DNA of 64,000 bases, from NCBI RefSeq assembly GCF_018881635.1, contig NZ_JACVPY010000002.1:455330-519329 (forward strand), in the 5' to 3' direction. The DNA is from Polynucleobacter sp. UB-Piko-W3 (lineage in GTDB: Bacteria; Pseudomonadota; Gammaproteobacteria; Burkholderiales; Burkholderiaceae). A model generated the notes under the pieces. It searched no databases, was not told where the DNA came from, and saw only the letters and a list, made by a program, of their open reading frames with translations. The translations under genes and the position numbers were made by a program. Below are positions 1-9,243 of this stretch, one piece after another (position 1 is the stretch's first letter; each line of letters starts with the position of its first letter).

Positions 1-342
1 GTGCACAATGCAGCGCAAGCACTCTCCGAAGAGATTAGTCAGGGCATTGCCCAAATCGAACTGAAAACTCGTGTCGCACGTTCGGTCACGATCGCAAAGC
101 AACGTTATAAATTGGCGATGGATTTACACGTGATCGATAACGGACCCGGCATTCCAGAAGAAATGATTGAGCGCATCTTCTTTCCATTGGTATCGGGAAG
201 AGAAGGGGGTAGTGGCTTAGGTCTCACCCTAGCGCAGACTTTTGTACAACAACATCAGGGCTTTATTGCTTGCGACAGCCGCCCTGGACGAACTGATTTC
301 CATATTCAAATTCCATACCGTAGGCAGGAGAGAGCATCATGA
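1..342 (+). CDS. glnL: Nitrogen regulation sensor kinase NtrB (GlnL), C-terminal part
   Basis: This is the 3' end of a gene that begins before the window; only the ATPase half of a histidine kinase is present. Visible motifs are the N box (HNAAQAL at the very start), the G1 box (DNGPGIPEEMIERIFFP) and the G2 box (GGSGLGLTLAQTF) of a GHKL domain. The short spacing between boxes and the direct coupling to ntrC, by a 4-bp ATGA overlap, identify it as NtrB. In the known family it phosphorylates or dephosphorylates NtrC in the cytoplasm under PII control. The codon at position 1 is GTG but is almost certainly internal. The family assignment is firm; nothing can be said of the missing PAS domain or the phospho-accepting histidine. 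Confidence 0.88.
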   Translation: MHNAAQALSEEISQGIAQIELKTRVARSVTIAKQRYKLAMDLHVIDNGPGIPEEMIERIFFPLVSGREGGSGLGLTLAQTFVQQHQGFIACDSRPGRTDFHIQIPYRRQERAS

Positions 343-1790
343 AACCAATTTGGATCGTCGACGATGACCAATCAATACGCTGGGTTCTAGAGAAAGCCTT
401 GGCGCGAGAGAATATTCCGCATAAAAGCTTCTCTAATCCTAATGATGTCCTCAATGCGCTCGAGAAAGAAGCTCCTCAGGTGTTGATCTCAGATATTCGG
501 ATGCCTCGCGGGAATGGCTTGGACTTGCTACAGCATGTCAAATCAAGTCATCCCAATCTACCCGTCATTATCATGACTGCCTACTCTGATCTTGACTCTG
601 CAGTTTCCTCATTTCAGGGTGGTGCGTTTGAGTATCTCACCAAACCGTTTGATGTCGAGAAAGCCGTTGAGTTAATTCATCGGGCAATAGAGCAGGGCAT
701 TCGCAATGATTCAGGAGCAAAGGAGCTATCCACATTGAGACAAGATGCTTCTGAAATTATTGGCCAAGCGCCTGCGATGCAAGAAATCTTTCGTGCGATT
801 GGTCGCTTAGCTCAGTCTCATGCAACCGTGCTGATCACTGGTGAGTCTGGTACTGGTAAAGAGTTAGTAGCGCATGCATTGCATAAACACAGTCCCAGAG
901 CCAAGGGACCATTTGTATCACTGAGTACTTCAGCCGTCCCTAAAGATCTACTCGAATCAGAATTATTTGGTCATGAGCGTGGTGCCTTCCCAGGCGCACA
1001 GACCTTGCGTCGTGGTCGCTTTGAGCAGGCCGATGGTGGCACTTTATTCTTAGGTGAAATTGGCGACTTACCATTTGATTTGCAAACTCGACTCTTGCGT
1101 GTTTTAACTGATGGGCACTTCTACCGCATTGGTGGTCAAGATCCCATCAAAGCGAATGTTCGCATTATTGCCTCAACCCACCAAAACCTAGATAGCAGAG
1201 TTGCAGCAGGTTTTTTCCGGGAAGATTTATTACATCGCTTGAATGTCATGCGTTTGCGCATGCCTTCACTGCGTGAGCGTAGTGAAGATATTCCGATGCT
1301 GGCAAGACACTTTATGCTCAGTTGCGCTAAGTCATTAGGTGTTGAGCCTAAGAAGCTTTCTGATGAGGTATTAAAAGAGATGACAGCGATGCCATTTCCA
1401 GGCAACGTTCGTCAGTTAGAGAACTTATGTCATTGGCTGACAGTCATGACGCCCGCAAATATCATCGGCGTTAGTGATTTACCTTCAGACATCATGGCGC
1501 AAGCTGGTGAGCAGCCTGTCATATTGCATGGCGAATCTGCCCCCACAAACCCAGCTGCTGCAAAATCGGCTGCAGGTGATTGGGAAAGCGGGCTTGGGCG
1601 CTTAGCCACCAAAATGCTGCAGGATGGTGATAAAGAGGTTTACGATGCGCTATGCTCGCGGTTTGAGAAAGCAGTGTTGCAAGCCGCGCTGGAAGTAACG
1701 CGTGGTCGCAGGGTTGAGGCAGCACAACGCCTTGGCATCGGACGCAATACGATTACACGTAAATTGCAGGAACTGGGGATAGATGACTGA
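339..1790 (+). CDS. glnG: NtrC-type response regulator with altered AAA+ motifs
   Basis: The 483-aa protein has the three NtrC parts in order: receiver (about 1-120, DDD at 8-10, phospho-accepting D52, TKPFD lysine), AAA+ domain (about 145-380) with intact Walker A GESGTGKE and arginine-finger region, and a Fis-type helix-turn-helix at the C-terminus (EAAQRLGIGRNTITRKL). It should regulate nitrogen assimilation with NtrB. Two key residues are changed: the sigma-54 contact loop reads GAFPGA (residues 215-220, Thr to Pro) instead of GAFTGA, and Walker B reads TLFLGEIGD, with Gly239 where Asp is normally required. The frame is intact and length normal, so it is probably expressed. It may bind DNA without activating sigma-54 in the classical way. 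The start ATG overlaps the ntrB stop, and xth overlaps its end. Confidence 0.9.
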   Translation: MKPIWIVDDDQSIRWVLEKALARENIPHKSFSNPNDVLNALEKEAPQVLISDIRMPRGNGLDLLQHVKSSHPNLPVIIMTAYSDLDSAVSSFQGGAFEYLTKPFDVEKAVELIHRAIEQGIRNDSGAKELSTLRQDASEIIGQAPAMQEIFRAIGRLAQSHATVLITGESGTGKELVAHALHKHSPRAKGPFVSLSTSAVPKDLLESELFGHERGAFPGAQTLRRGRFEQADGGTLFLGEIGDLPFDLQTRLLRVLTDGHFYRIGGQDPIKANVRIIASTHQNLDSRVAAGFFREDLLHRLNVMRLRMPSLRERSEDIPMLARHFMLSCAKSLGVEPKKLSDEVLKEMTAMPFPGNVRQLENLCHWLTVMTPANIIGVSDLPSDIMAQAGEQPVILHGESAPTNPAAAKSAAGDWESGLGRLATKMLQDGDKEVYDALCSRFEKAVLQAALEVTRGRRVEAAQRLGIGRNTITRKLQELGIDD

Positions 1791-2631
1791 TTCAATTCGA
1801 ATTGCGGCGTGGAATGTCAATTCCTTAAAGGTTCGCCTTCCACACGTGCTTCGTTGGTTGCAAGATCAGGAAAAAAAGCAGCAGTCGATTGATGCCTTGT
1901 GCCTACAAGAACTCAAGCTCACTGATGACAAGTATCCCCATCAAGAGCTAGAGGCAGCGGGCTATCTTAGTATCGCCGCAGGGCAAAAGACTTATAACGG
2001 GGTTGCCATCATTGTGCGTAAAGCTGCTTTAGCAGCAATTGCCTCTGATACAAGCACAACCTTTCTCAAGCCCACTAGAAATATCCCCGGGAATGATGAT
2101 GAGCAGCAGCGCATCCTTGCCGCTACTATTCCGTTTGCAGGAACAAAACCTATTAGACTGGTCTCAGCTTACTTTCCAAATGGACAATCACCCGATAGCG
2201 ATAAGTTCATTTACAAACTAGATTGGTTAAACAAACTACACACTTGGTTAACAGATGAGCTAGAGCAAAACCAACGCTTAGCACTTCTCGGTGACTACAA
2301 CATTGCGCCAGAAGATCAGGATGTGCATGATCCAAAAGCGTGGGAAGGGCAGAACCTGGTTTCACCACTAGAAAGAAACGCTTTCCAAGACTTAATCAAT
2401 CTTGGTTTATCTGATTCCTTCAGAATGTTTGAGCAAGCGCCCAAAACTTATAGTTGGTGGGACTACCGCATGATGGGTTTCAGAAGAAATGCCGGCATGC
2501 GCATTGATCACATTCTATTAAGTGAAGCCCTTAAAGAAAAATGCAGCGCCAGCATAGTCGATAAGGAGCCTAGAACCTGGGAGCAGCCTTCTGATCATGC
2601 GCCTGTGATAGCTGTTATTCAGAAAAATTAG
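1783..2631 (+). CDS. xth: Exodeoxyribonuclease III (AP endonuclease, ExoIII/Xth family)
   Basis: The 282-aa protein carries the full set of ExoIII metal and catalytic motifs: WNVNSLK near the N-terminus (Asn), CLQELKL (metal-binding Glu), GVAIIVRK, LGDYNIAP (catalytic Asp and Asn), SWWDYR, RIDHIL and the terminal SDHAPV (Asp-His). The family removes damaged 3' ends and incises abasic sites in base-excision repair. The start ATG lies 8 bp inside the end of ntrC, so it is probably translated by coupling with the ntrBC transcript. Length is close to the usual 250-280 aa. Confidence in function is high; the link to nitrogen control is only positional. Confidence 0.95.
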   Translation: MTDSIRIAAWNVNSLKVRLPHVLRWLQDQEKKQQSIDALCLQELKLTDDKYPHQELEAAGYLSIAAGQKTYNGVAIIVRKAALAAIASDTSTTFLKPTRNIPGNDDEQQRILAATIPFAGTKPIRLVSAYFPNGQSPDSDKFIYKLDWLNKLHTWLTDELEQNQRLALLGDYNIAPEDQDVHDPKAWEGQNLVSPLERNAFQDLINLGLSDSFRMFEQAPKTYSWWDYRMMGFRRNAGMRIDHILLSEALKEKCSASIVDKEPRTWEQPSDHAPVIAVIQKN

Positions 2632-2725
2632 ACAAAAGATTGACTGTTACATCCTCCAAAGCATGAAATCGCTTTTTGTCTTAAGATTACGCTTTATTAA
2701 AAAATGATCTTTTTAGGGAATCAAT

Positions 2726-2887
2726 ATGTTTGCTAAAACAACAGTCAGCGTTCTTGCCCTTGGCATAGTCATCGTGGGCTTGCTGCAATTTTTTGACGAT
2801 GGCAGTTATCTCGTCTTCGTCCTTGGCATGGTAGTTTATTTCTTGGCGACTATTTCTGATTCTATTTGCAAAAGAATAGGCAAATAA
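2726..2887 (+). CDS. Small two-helix membrane protein, unknown function
   Basis: A 53-codon frame runs from an ATG preceded by a TAGGGA Shine-Dalgarno-like stretch to TAA. It encodes a hydrophobic peptide with two predicted membrane segments (about residues 6-22 and 28-44), an acidic turn (FFDDGSY) and a basic end (CKRIGK), which favours both ends facing the cytoplasm. The reading frame fills most of the gap between xth and the converging prlC. I recognise no family. Good start context and the clean two-helix pattern argue for a real gene, but a frame this short can arise by chance. Confidence 0.5.
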   Translation: MFAKTTVSVLALGIVIVGLLQFFDDGSYLVFVLGMVVYFLATISDSICKRIGK

Positions 2888-2916
2888 ACCCTTCCATCTT
2901 GGATGGGCTACGCTAT

Positions 2917-5040
2917 TTAAGCTAGCCCGCCATGCCGTAGTAAAGCATCTATACTCGGCTCTCTACCGCGGAAGGCTTTAAAGGATTCAGCAGCAGGGCG
3001 ACTACCGCCCACCTCCAGAATTTCTTCTCTATATCGAGTTCCAGTTTTAGCATCCAGCACACTGCCAGTCAGTTTTGCTGCTTCCTCAAATGCAGAGTAA
3101 GCATCTGCAGAAAGAACTTCAGCCCATTTATAGCTATAGTAACCAGCGGCATAGCCACCAGCAAAGATATGGCTAAAGGAATTAATCCAACGAGAGATTT
3201 CAGGCTGTGGAATGATGTTGTATTGATTCGCAATACTTCTTGAAACCTCAAGCACTGCATGACCATTAGCGCCTTTCGCATCAAAGCTCGAATGTAAGCG
3301 CCAATCTGTTAAGGACATCACAATTTGACGCAAAGTTGCTAAACCATTCTGGAAGTTTTTGGCAGCCAGAATTTTGTCAAAGAGCTCGCGCGGTAATGGC
3401 TTACCAGTTTGCGCATGAGCTGTCATTTTCTCGAGCACTTCCCATTCCCAGCAGAAGTTTTCCATAAATTGACTTGGCAATTCAACCGCATCCCATTCAA
3501 CACCATTGATACCTGAAACTCCTAAGGCGCTCACCTGGGTGAGGAGATGATGCAGGCCATGACCACTTTCATGAAAGAGGGTAATCACATCATCATGAGT
3601 AATCGTAGGCTGGCGCAATATCCCATCCACTGTTACTGGAGGAGCAAAGTTGCACACGAGATAGGCTACTGGTATCTGGATTTCTCCATTGGCTAGTTCT
3701 CTACGACCACGAGCGTCATCCATCCAGGCGCCACCACGTTTACCAGGGCGTGCATAGGGATCTAAATAGAAATAAGCCCGTATTTTTCCAGCCAGGTCTT
3801 TCACAGCAAAAGACTGCACATCCGCATGCCAAGTCGGTAAGTCAGCAGCTTCAATCTTGACACCAAAGAGTGTCTGAATCACTTTAAATAAGCCATCTAA
3901 TACTTTGGGTAATGGGAAATACTGCTTGAGTTCATTTTCGGAGAAGGAGTAGCGCGCTTGCTTTAAACGCTCAGCGGCAAACGGAATATCCCAAGGCTCA
4001 AGGCCATCTACAAATCCAAGCTCCGCCTTTGCGAACTCACACAGTTCTTCCCAATCCTTCTGGGCAAATAGTTTTGATTTAAGCGCAAAGTTCGTTAAGA
4101 AGAGATCAACTTCGTCAACGGTGTTAGCCATCTTAGGTGCCAAACTGAGTGCTGCGTAATTGGCGAATCCAAGCATGCGCGCTTCTTCATCTCGCAGGCG
4201 CAATTGTTCCAACATATTCTGAGTGTTGTCCCAATCAAGATTGCCCTTGGTGTATTGAGGCGCTAGTTCTGATGAGCGAGTGACGTAGCCCTGATACATC
4301 AGGCGACGTAGATCCCGATTCTCGGAATACTGCATGACTGGATAGTAGGACGGAAAATGCAAGGTAAAAGCCCAGCCTTGGAGATTCTTTTGCTGCGCGG
4401 TATCTGCAGCTGCAGCGATAGCATCTTCTGGTAAGCCAGCAAGATCTGCCTTATCACTTACTAGATGAACAAAGCCATCAGTCGCATCTAAGACATGATC
4501 TGAAAATGCCTTGCCTAGAACGGCTTGCTCATCCTGAATGGCAGAAAAGTGCGGTTTATCAGCATCACTCAGTTCAGCGCCGCCTAAACGAAAATCTCGT
4601 AGCGAGTTTTCAATCACCTTCTTTTGTGCACGATTGAGCTTTGCAAAGTCAGGACTATTTTTGAGTGCTTTAAATTTCTGATAGAGCGCTAAGTTTTGCC
4701 CAAGGCTAGAAAAGAATGCAGTGACCTCAGGCAGCATCTCTCCATAAGCGGCCCTTAATTCAGGTGTGTCGGCAACACTGTTAAGGTGGGAGATCACCCC
4801 CCAAGATCTTCCTAGTGCTTCGGTCGCATCTTCTAGAGGCTCAGCCAACGCATCCCAGCTCGACGGTGTTTTTGGATCCGTTGCTGTATCTACAGCAGCT
4901 TGTGCATGCTTCAGTAGAAACTGAATGGCAGGAGTAATGTGCTCGGGCTTTACTTCTGAGTAGGCAGCGATGCCACGACCAAAAGTCAGCAGAGGATTAT
5001 TTTGTAATTGCGCAGGTAGGGTAAGGAGGGCTGTATTCAT
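2917..5040 (-). CDS. prlC: Oligopeptidase A (M3 family zinc metallopeptidase)
   Basis: The 707-aa protein has the M3 thimet-oligopeptidase zinc site HESGHGLHH (HExxH) plus the downstream GVEWDAVELPSQFMENF segment with the third ligand Glu. Length fits OpdA/PrlC (about 680-700 aa). The family degrades peptides, including cleaved signal peptides, in the cytoplasm. It lies immediately downstream of folD (19-bp gap) on the same strand, an arrangement common in Burkholderiales, and is probably co-transcribed. The N-terminus (PLLTFGRGIAAYSEVKPEHI) matches the usual OpdA start region. Confidence 0.96.
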   Translation of the reverse strand: MNTALLTLPAQLQNNPLLTFGRGIAAYSEVKPEHITPAIQFLLKHAQAAVDTATDPKTPSSWDALAEPLEDATEALGRSWGVISHLNSVADTPELRAAYGEMLPEVTAFFSSLGQNLALYQKFKALKNSPDFAKLNRAQKKVIENSLRDFRLGGAELSDADKPHFSAIQDEQAVLGKAFSDHVLDATDGFVHLVSDKADLAGLPEDAIAAAADTAQQKNLQGWAFTLHFPSYYPVMQYSENRDLRRLMYQGYVTRSSELAPQYTKGNLDWDNTQNMLEQLRLRDEEARMLGFANYAALSLAPKMANTVDEVDLFLTNFALKSKLFAQKDWEELCEFAKAELGFVDGLEPWDIPFAAERLKQARYSFSENELKQYFPLPKVLDGLFKVIQTLFGVKIEAADLPTWHADVQSFAVKDLAGKIRAYFYLDPYARPGKRGGAWMDDARGRRELANGEIQIPVAYLVCNFAPPVTVDGILRQPTITHDDVITLFHESGHGLHHLLTQVSALGVSGINGVEWDAVELPSQFMENFCWEWEVLEKMTAHAQTGKPLPRELFDKILAAKNFQNGLATLRQIVMSLTDWRLHSSFDAKGANGHAVLEVSRSIANQYNIIPQPEISRWINSFSHIFAGGYAAGYYSYKWAEVLSADAYSAFEEAAKLTGSVLDAKTGTRYREEILEVGGSRPAAESFKAFRGREPSIDALLRHGGLA

Positions 5041-5059
5041 ACCCTCTAGCTTAATGGAT

Positions 5060-5914
5060 CTAGGGCTTGGCTGCTTTTTCTGCCGCTTCTAAAGTATTCA
5101 TGAGCAGCATAGTGATCGTCATCGGACCTACGCCACCTGGTACAGGGGTGATCCAGCCAGCGATATATTTAGCCGCATCAAAATCGACATCGCCACAGAG
5201 TTTGCCATCTGGCAGGCGATTGATACCCACGTCGATCACGACAGCACCTGTTTTCACCATATCGCCAGAAATCATCTTAGGTTTGCCAGTGGCCACCACC
5301 AGAATGTCAGCATCTTTAGTGTGGTGAGCTAAATCGCGGGTCTTACTATTGCAAATAGTCACCGTTGCACCAGCTTGCAACAGGAGCATGGCCATAGGCT
5401 TACCCACAATATTAGAAGCACCCACAATCACGGCACGAGCACCTCGAATAGGGTAATCAATACTCTCCAAGAGTTTCATGCAGCCATAGGGAGTGCAAGG
5501 TTTGAACTCTGGCTGACCAACCATTAAAGCACCAGCGTTGGCAACGTGAAAACCATCTACATCTTTTTGGGGGGCAATGGCCTCGAGTACGCGCTCAGCA
5601 GCAATGTGTTCTGGCAAAGGCAATTGCACCAAGATGCCATGAATGGATGGATCTGCATTGAGGGTTGCAATACGAGCGAGTAATTCTTCTTCGCCTAGTT
5701 CAGCAGAGTAGCGCTCCAATACCGAATGAAAGCCAACATCTTCACAGGCCTTCACTTTATTGCGGACATACACTTGGCTAGCAGGATTTTCACCCACCAC
5801 AATGACTGCTAAGCCAGGACGAACGCCCTTAGCAGTAACAATTGCACCCCGTGCTGCAATTTCAGTACGAATTTTTTTAGAGAGGGCAACGCCATCTAGT
5901 AATTGTGCAGGCAT
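5060..5914 (-). CDS. folD: Bifunctional methylenetetrahydrofolate dehydrogenase/cyclohydrolase FolD
   Basis: The 284-aa protein shows the FolD signatures: [21 protein letters not shown] (catalytic Lys and Tyr region), [23 protein letters not shown], the Rossmann motif [14 protein letters not shown], and the C-terminal [14 protein letters not shown]. It interconverts 5,10-methylene-, methenyl- and 10-formyl-tetrahydrofolate in the cytoplasm, feeding purine synthesis. It sits 6 bp after the stop of the response-regulator gene and 19 bp before prlC, so the four minus-strand genes from the kinase to prlC may form one operon. Start and length are typical. Confidence 0.97.
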   Translation of the reverse strand: MPAQLLDGVALSKKIRTEIAARGAIVTAKGVRPGLAVIVVGENPASQVYVRNKVKACEDVGFHSVLERYSAELGEEELLARIATLNADPSIHGILVQLPLPEHIAAERVLEAIAPQKDVDGFHVANAGALMVGQPEFKPCTPYGCMKLLESIDYPIRGARAVIVGASNIVGKPMAMLLLQAGATVTICNSKTRDLAHHTKDADILVVATGKPKMISGDMVKTGAVVIDVGINRLPDGKLCGDVDFDAAKYIAGWITPVPGGVGPMTITMLLMNTLEAAEKAAKP

Positions 5915-5920
5915 AAGAAA

Positions 5921-6565
5921 TTAATTCGGTTGTGGATCTGAGAGCGCCAAGCGAAGAAGATCAGCTACGGTATTGACGTTGAGCTTTTCCATAATATTAG
6001 CGCGGTGGGCTTCAACTGTCTTAATCGAGATGCCAAGATCATCGGCAATTTGTTTATTGAGGCGACCAGCAACGATACGCTCTAATACTTGACGCTCACG
6101 ACCAGTTAGCTTACTCAGTAAGCTCTGAGTAACTTTGCGCTGACTTGCTTGTGAGTAATCTACCCTCGCTTTAGCAAACATGCGGTCGACCAAACTACAG
6201 AGATCATTTTCTTTAAATGGCTTCTCAATAAAGTCTACTGCGCCACGTTTCATCGTTGAGACTGCCATCGAGACATCACCGTGACCAGTAATAAAGGCCA
6301 CTGGCATTGGAAAGTTTTCAGTGGTTAAACGCTCTTGAAGTTCAAGGCCTGACATCCCTGGCATACGAACATCTAAGATTGCACAAGAGATCGTCGACTT
6401 ATCAGTGCTTTGCAAAGACTGCAAGAAACGCTCAGCGCTGGCATGACAGCGCACTACATAACCATTACTCTCTAAAAGCCATGTGAGTGAATCACGTACA
6501 GCCTCATCATCGTCAACGACATAAACGACTTCGGCTTGGTTTGGTTTGGCAGCAGCTAAGTTCAT
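5921..6565 (-). CDS. FixJ-like response regulator (REC + LuxR-type HTH)
   Basis: The 214-aa protein joins a receiver domain (DDDEAVRD, phospho-accepting D65 in CAILDVRMPG, lysine in FIEKPF) to a LuxR/FixJ DNA-binding domain (LTGRERQVLERIVAG then NKQIADDLGISIKTVEAHR). It is the partner of the adjacent PAS histidine kinase, 36 bp upstream. The same folD/regulator/kinase arrangement divergent from aceE is, to my knowledge, common in Burkholderiales, which suggests but does not prove control of the pyruvate dehydrogenase operon. The name FixJ should be read as family resemblance only: no oxygen-sensing evidence is present. Confidence 0.9.
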   Translation of the reverse strand: MNLAAAKPNQAEVVYVVDDDEAVRDSLTWLLESNGYVVRCHASAERFLQSLQSTDKSTISCAILDVRMPGMSGLELQERLTTENFPMPVAFITGHGDVSMAVSTMKRGAVDFIEKPFKENDLCSLVDRMFAKARVDYSQASQRKVTQSLLSKLTGRERQVLERIVAGRLNKQIADDLGISIKTVEAHRANIMEKLNVNTVADLLRLALSDPQPN

Positions 6566-6601
6566 AGGGGGTCTCGCAAGGTCAATCTAAAAATCGGATA
6601 T

Positions 6602-9118
6602 TTATCCATTTTCCATCGAATCAGGGGATTCTAGGGGTAGAAGCATTGTAAAGGTGCAGCCAGCTAGTTTAGTGCGTTCGGAGTCCATCACATTCGATGC
6701 CCAAAGTCGCCCATGATGAGATTCGATAATGGAGCGGCAAATATTGAGTCCCATGCCCATTCCATCCGCTTTAGTGCTAAAAAAGGGCTCAAACATGCGT
6801 TCTAAGACGGATTCTGCAATACCACCCCCAGAATCCGTGACCTGAATACGCATCATGGCTGGGAAGGTGCTGGTATCTAAATCGGCACTAATGTTGACGG
6901 GTGGGGCTGACCAACGGGAGGAGAGGGGATATGCCTCGCGCACGCTATCGAGGGCATTTTTTAGAAGATTAACTAAGATCTGCAGAATCAGCACGGGGTC
7001 TACATTAACCTCGGGCAAATCATCTGCCAGTTGAGAAGTAATACTTAAGCGATGGCGATGCGCTTCAATTTCTACAAGACCTACTGCGTCATCAATGATT
7101 GTTTTGATCGATGAAAATTTACGTTGAGGCTCACTGCGTTTCACAAATCCACGAATGCGTTGAATGATGGTGCCCGCACGGTGCGCTTGTTCAGATGCTT
7201 TTTCTAGAGCCGGCAAAATATCTTTATTGATTGCTGGATCAATATTGCCCTCTAGACGTTTTGCAACACCCATGCAGTAATTAGAGATAGCCGATGGAGG
7301 CTGATTTAATTCATGCGCAAGAGAGGACGCCATTTCACCCATCGTAGTAAGACGGCTTGTAAATTGCATGCGCGCTTCTTGTTGACGCGCCAAATCGTCA
7401 GCCTCTTTGCGGATAGTAATATCAGTGGCAATCAAGAGTTGAGCCAAGCGACCATCTACCCAAGGGATGAAACGGCGGCGGACCTCAAACCATTTATTGC
7501 TTCCATCATCGAGTTGAACTTCTTCTGATTCAGATTCTTGATATAGGAATGAACTTGGAATACCTGGCGGGGAGTCTTGTAGATCCTTGGCAAGTTCATG
7601 CAAAGTTTCAAGATTATTAGGATTACCAGCCAATTTGAAGTGGCCTTGAGCATCATCACCAAAGTTCTCTCGATAGAAGCGATTGGCAAATAGAAGTTTG
7701 TCATTCTCAAGATCCACCACGGATACTGCTGCATCAAGCCCCTCAAGTACAGTAACAAAACGCTCTTGGGATACGGCAAGCTCTTCGCGAATCTTTTTGG
7801 GTTCCGAGATATCAATCAAAGAGGTAATCCAACCCGTTTGCTTCCCTTTCTCATTAATCAAGGGAGCAATAAAGGTACGCGTTTGGATTTGCGATCCATC
7901 ACGGCGCAAAATAGCGCCTTCAATTCCTGTTTTTGATATGGCTTCAGATTCCAGGGCTTGATTCATCTTCTCAACTAGTTCCTCGCGCCTAGAGTCGGGC
8001 CAGAAAGGGAATGGCGGGGTTAAGCCAATCAGCTCATTTGCTGACCAGCCAGTCATCTCGCAAAATGCGCGGTTCACATAAGTAATACGCTTTTCCATGT
8101 CATGCGCTCGAATGCCAACAGGGGTAGAATTTTCCATGGCATTACGAAAGTTCGTTTCTGTACGAAGGCTCGCTTCCGCTTCTTGGCGGACTTGCATTTG
8201 TTTTAAGACTGACCACAAACTCCAAATCACGAAGGCACACAATCCCAGCACAACGCCAATTAACATTCGGAAGGTGAGATTGGTGGGCGGAGGATAGGTA
8301 TCAATCCGTAAAGTGAGGTTCGGACTGAGAACGCCAATGTCTAAACTCGTCTGGTTACTAAATGCGCGTTTTGGGGTATTTCTATCGGATGAAATCGACA
8401 ACACTCTTTCGTTGTCCGTGAGAAGCGTAAAGCGGTAATGGGCCTTGAGTTCTGATGGCACCAAATCGAGGACACCTTGAGTGGTATAGAGGGCGGCTAA
8501 ATACCCAATAATATCTCCGCCAACAATATTGGGAACTACCTGCCAAAAAACAGTTTTTCTTTCTTTTTCGAGTGGATCATTACTTGGAAGATTTAAGTTA
8601 ATAAACTGGCTAAACGATGCTCTGTTTGTACTTCTACTGAGTTCGATTGCATTGTTCAATCCCTCATTGGCCGATTGGTCGTTTTGTGTTCTGTTAATCC
8701 AATCTGATTTGTTATTACTTAAGGGGGCCGTCCATAGCCACTGATTTTTTGGATCAATCCAGATGATTTTGACAATTTCATGGTTGTTGTTGACCAAATC
8801 AACGGCTTGCTCGTAAGCAATTTTTCTCAGTCTTTCCTTATCCTCACTAGCCGCTAGCTCTCGATTAATGCTGACTAAGACATCAAAATTATTTACAAAG
8901 CGAAGCTGTATGCGTTGCTTAGCCAAAGAGAGCTCTCTAAATAGAGCCGATTCTTGCTGGTTCTTTTCTTGTAATTGCAGGGTACCCAAAATGACGCCCA
9001 TGACTGCCGTAAAAATAACAATGGCAATGAGGGGGGTATATACGAGCTTAAATCCTCGGATTTTTCGGAGCCATTTGAATGGGCTAAGGATTAATCTAGA
9101 AGAGACCGAAATTTTCAT
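6602..9118 (-). CDS. Membrane-bound PAS sensor histidine kinase
   Basis: The 838-aa protein starts with a transmembrane helix (about 24-46), a large periplasmic sensor region (about 50-275) with double-Cache/DctB-like spacing, a second helix (about 283-305), two PAS domains (about 320-440 and 445-560), and a HisKA/HATPase core. The H box reads GEMASSLAHELNQPPSAI, with the phosphorylated His near residue 600; the second Pro in NQPP is unusual, NQPL being typical. The ATPase boxes (NLLKNALDS, DSGGGI, FEPFFSTK, GMGMGLN) are intact. It faces aceE across a 205-bp divergent intergenic region and should phosphorylate the downstream FixJ-like regulator. No heme-binding PAS signature was recognised. 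The ligand is unknown; a carboxylate such as pyruvate is a guess from context. Confidence 0.9.
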   Translation of the reverse strand: MKISVSSRLILSPFKWLRKIRGFKLVYTPLIAIVIFTAVMGVILGTLQLQEKNQQESALFRELSLAKQRIQLRFVNNFDVLVSINRELAASEDKERLRKIAYEQAVDLVNNNHEIVKIIWIDPKNQWLWTAPLSNNKSDWINRTQNDQSANEGLNNAIELSRSTNRASFSQFINLNLPSNDPLEKERKTVFWQVVPNIVGGDIIGYLAALYTTQGVLDLVPSELKAHYRFTLLTDNERVLSISSDRNTPKRAFSNQTSLDIGVLSPNLTLRIDTYPPPTNLTFRMLIGVVLGLCAFVIWSLWSVLKQMQVRQEAEASLRTETNFRNAMENSTPVGIRAHDMEKRITYVNRAFCEMTGWSANELIGLTPPFPFWPDSRREELVEKMNQALESEAISKTGIEGAILRRDGSQIQTRTFIAPLINEKGKQTGWITSLIDISEPKKIREELAVSQERFVTVLEGLDAAVSVVDLENDKLLFANRFYRENFGDDAQGHFKLAGNPNNLETLHELAKDLQDSPPGIPSSFLYQESESEEVQLDDGSNKWFEVRRRFIPWVDGRLAQLLIATDITIRKEADDLARQQEARMQFTSRLTTMGEMASSLAHELNQPPSAISNYCMGVAKRLEGNIDPAINKDILPALEKASEQAHRAGTIIQRIRGFVKRSEPQRKFSSIKTIIDDAVGLVEIEAHRHRLSITSQLADDLPEVNVDPVLILQILVNLLKNALDSVREAYPLSSRWSAPPVNISADLDTSTFPAMMRIQVTDSGGGIAESVLERMFEPFFSTKADGMGMGLNICRSIIESHHGRLWASNVMDSERTKLAGCTFTMLLPLESPDSMENG

Positions 9119-9186
9119 GAATGAGGCTTATTTTGCCTGATTACGCTATTGAAAACGCTATTTCCTGTGTAAATTCAAGATCTTAT

Positions 9187-9197
9187 TTGCAGTGCAA
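9187..9197. promoter_or_regulatory. Candidate operator TTGCAGTGCAA upstream of aceE
   Basis: A perfect 5+1+5 inverted repeat lies in the AT-rich 205-bp region between the divergent sensor kinase and aceE genes, about 50 bp upstream of the best aceE promoter. A related TGCAAC/GTTGCA repeat is upstream of the phasin gene. TGC/GCA-type elements resemble operators described for the PHB regulator PhaR, but I cannot show binding; a chance palindrome of this size is possible. Confidence 0.3.
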
Positions 9198-9243
9198 TAA
9201 AATATCATATTATGAGAAATATTATCATTATGTGGAAAATTGC

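Noticed and set aside
2905..2928. Imperfect hairpin GGGCTA..TAGCCC at the xth/prlC convergence
   Set aside because: It overlaps the end of prlC, contains a bulge and has no T run on either side, so it is not a convincing terminator.
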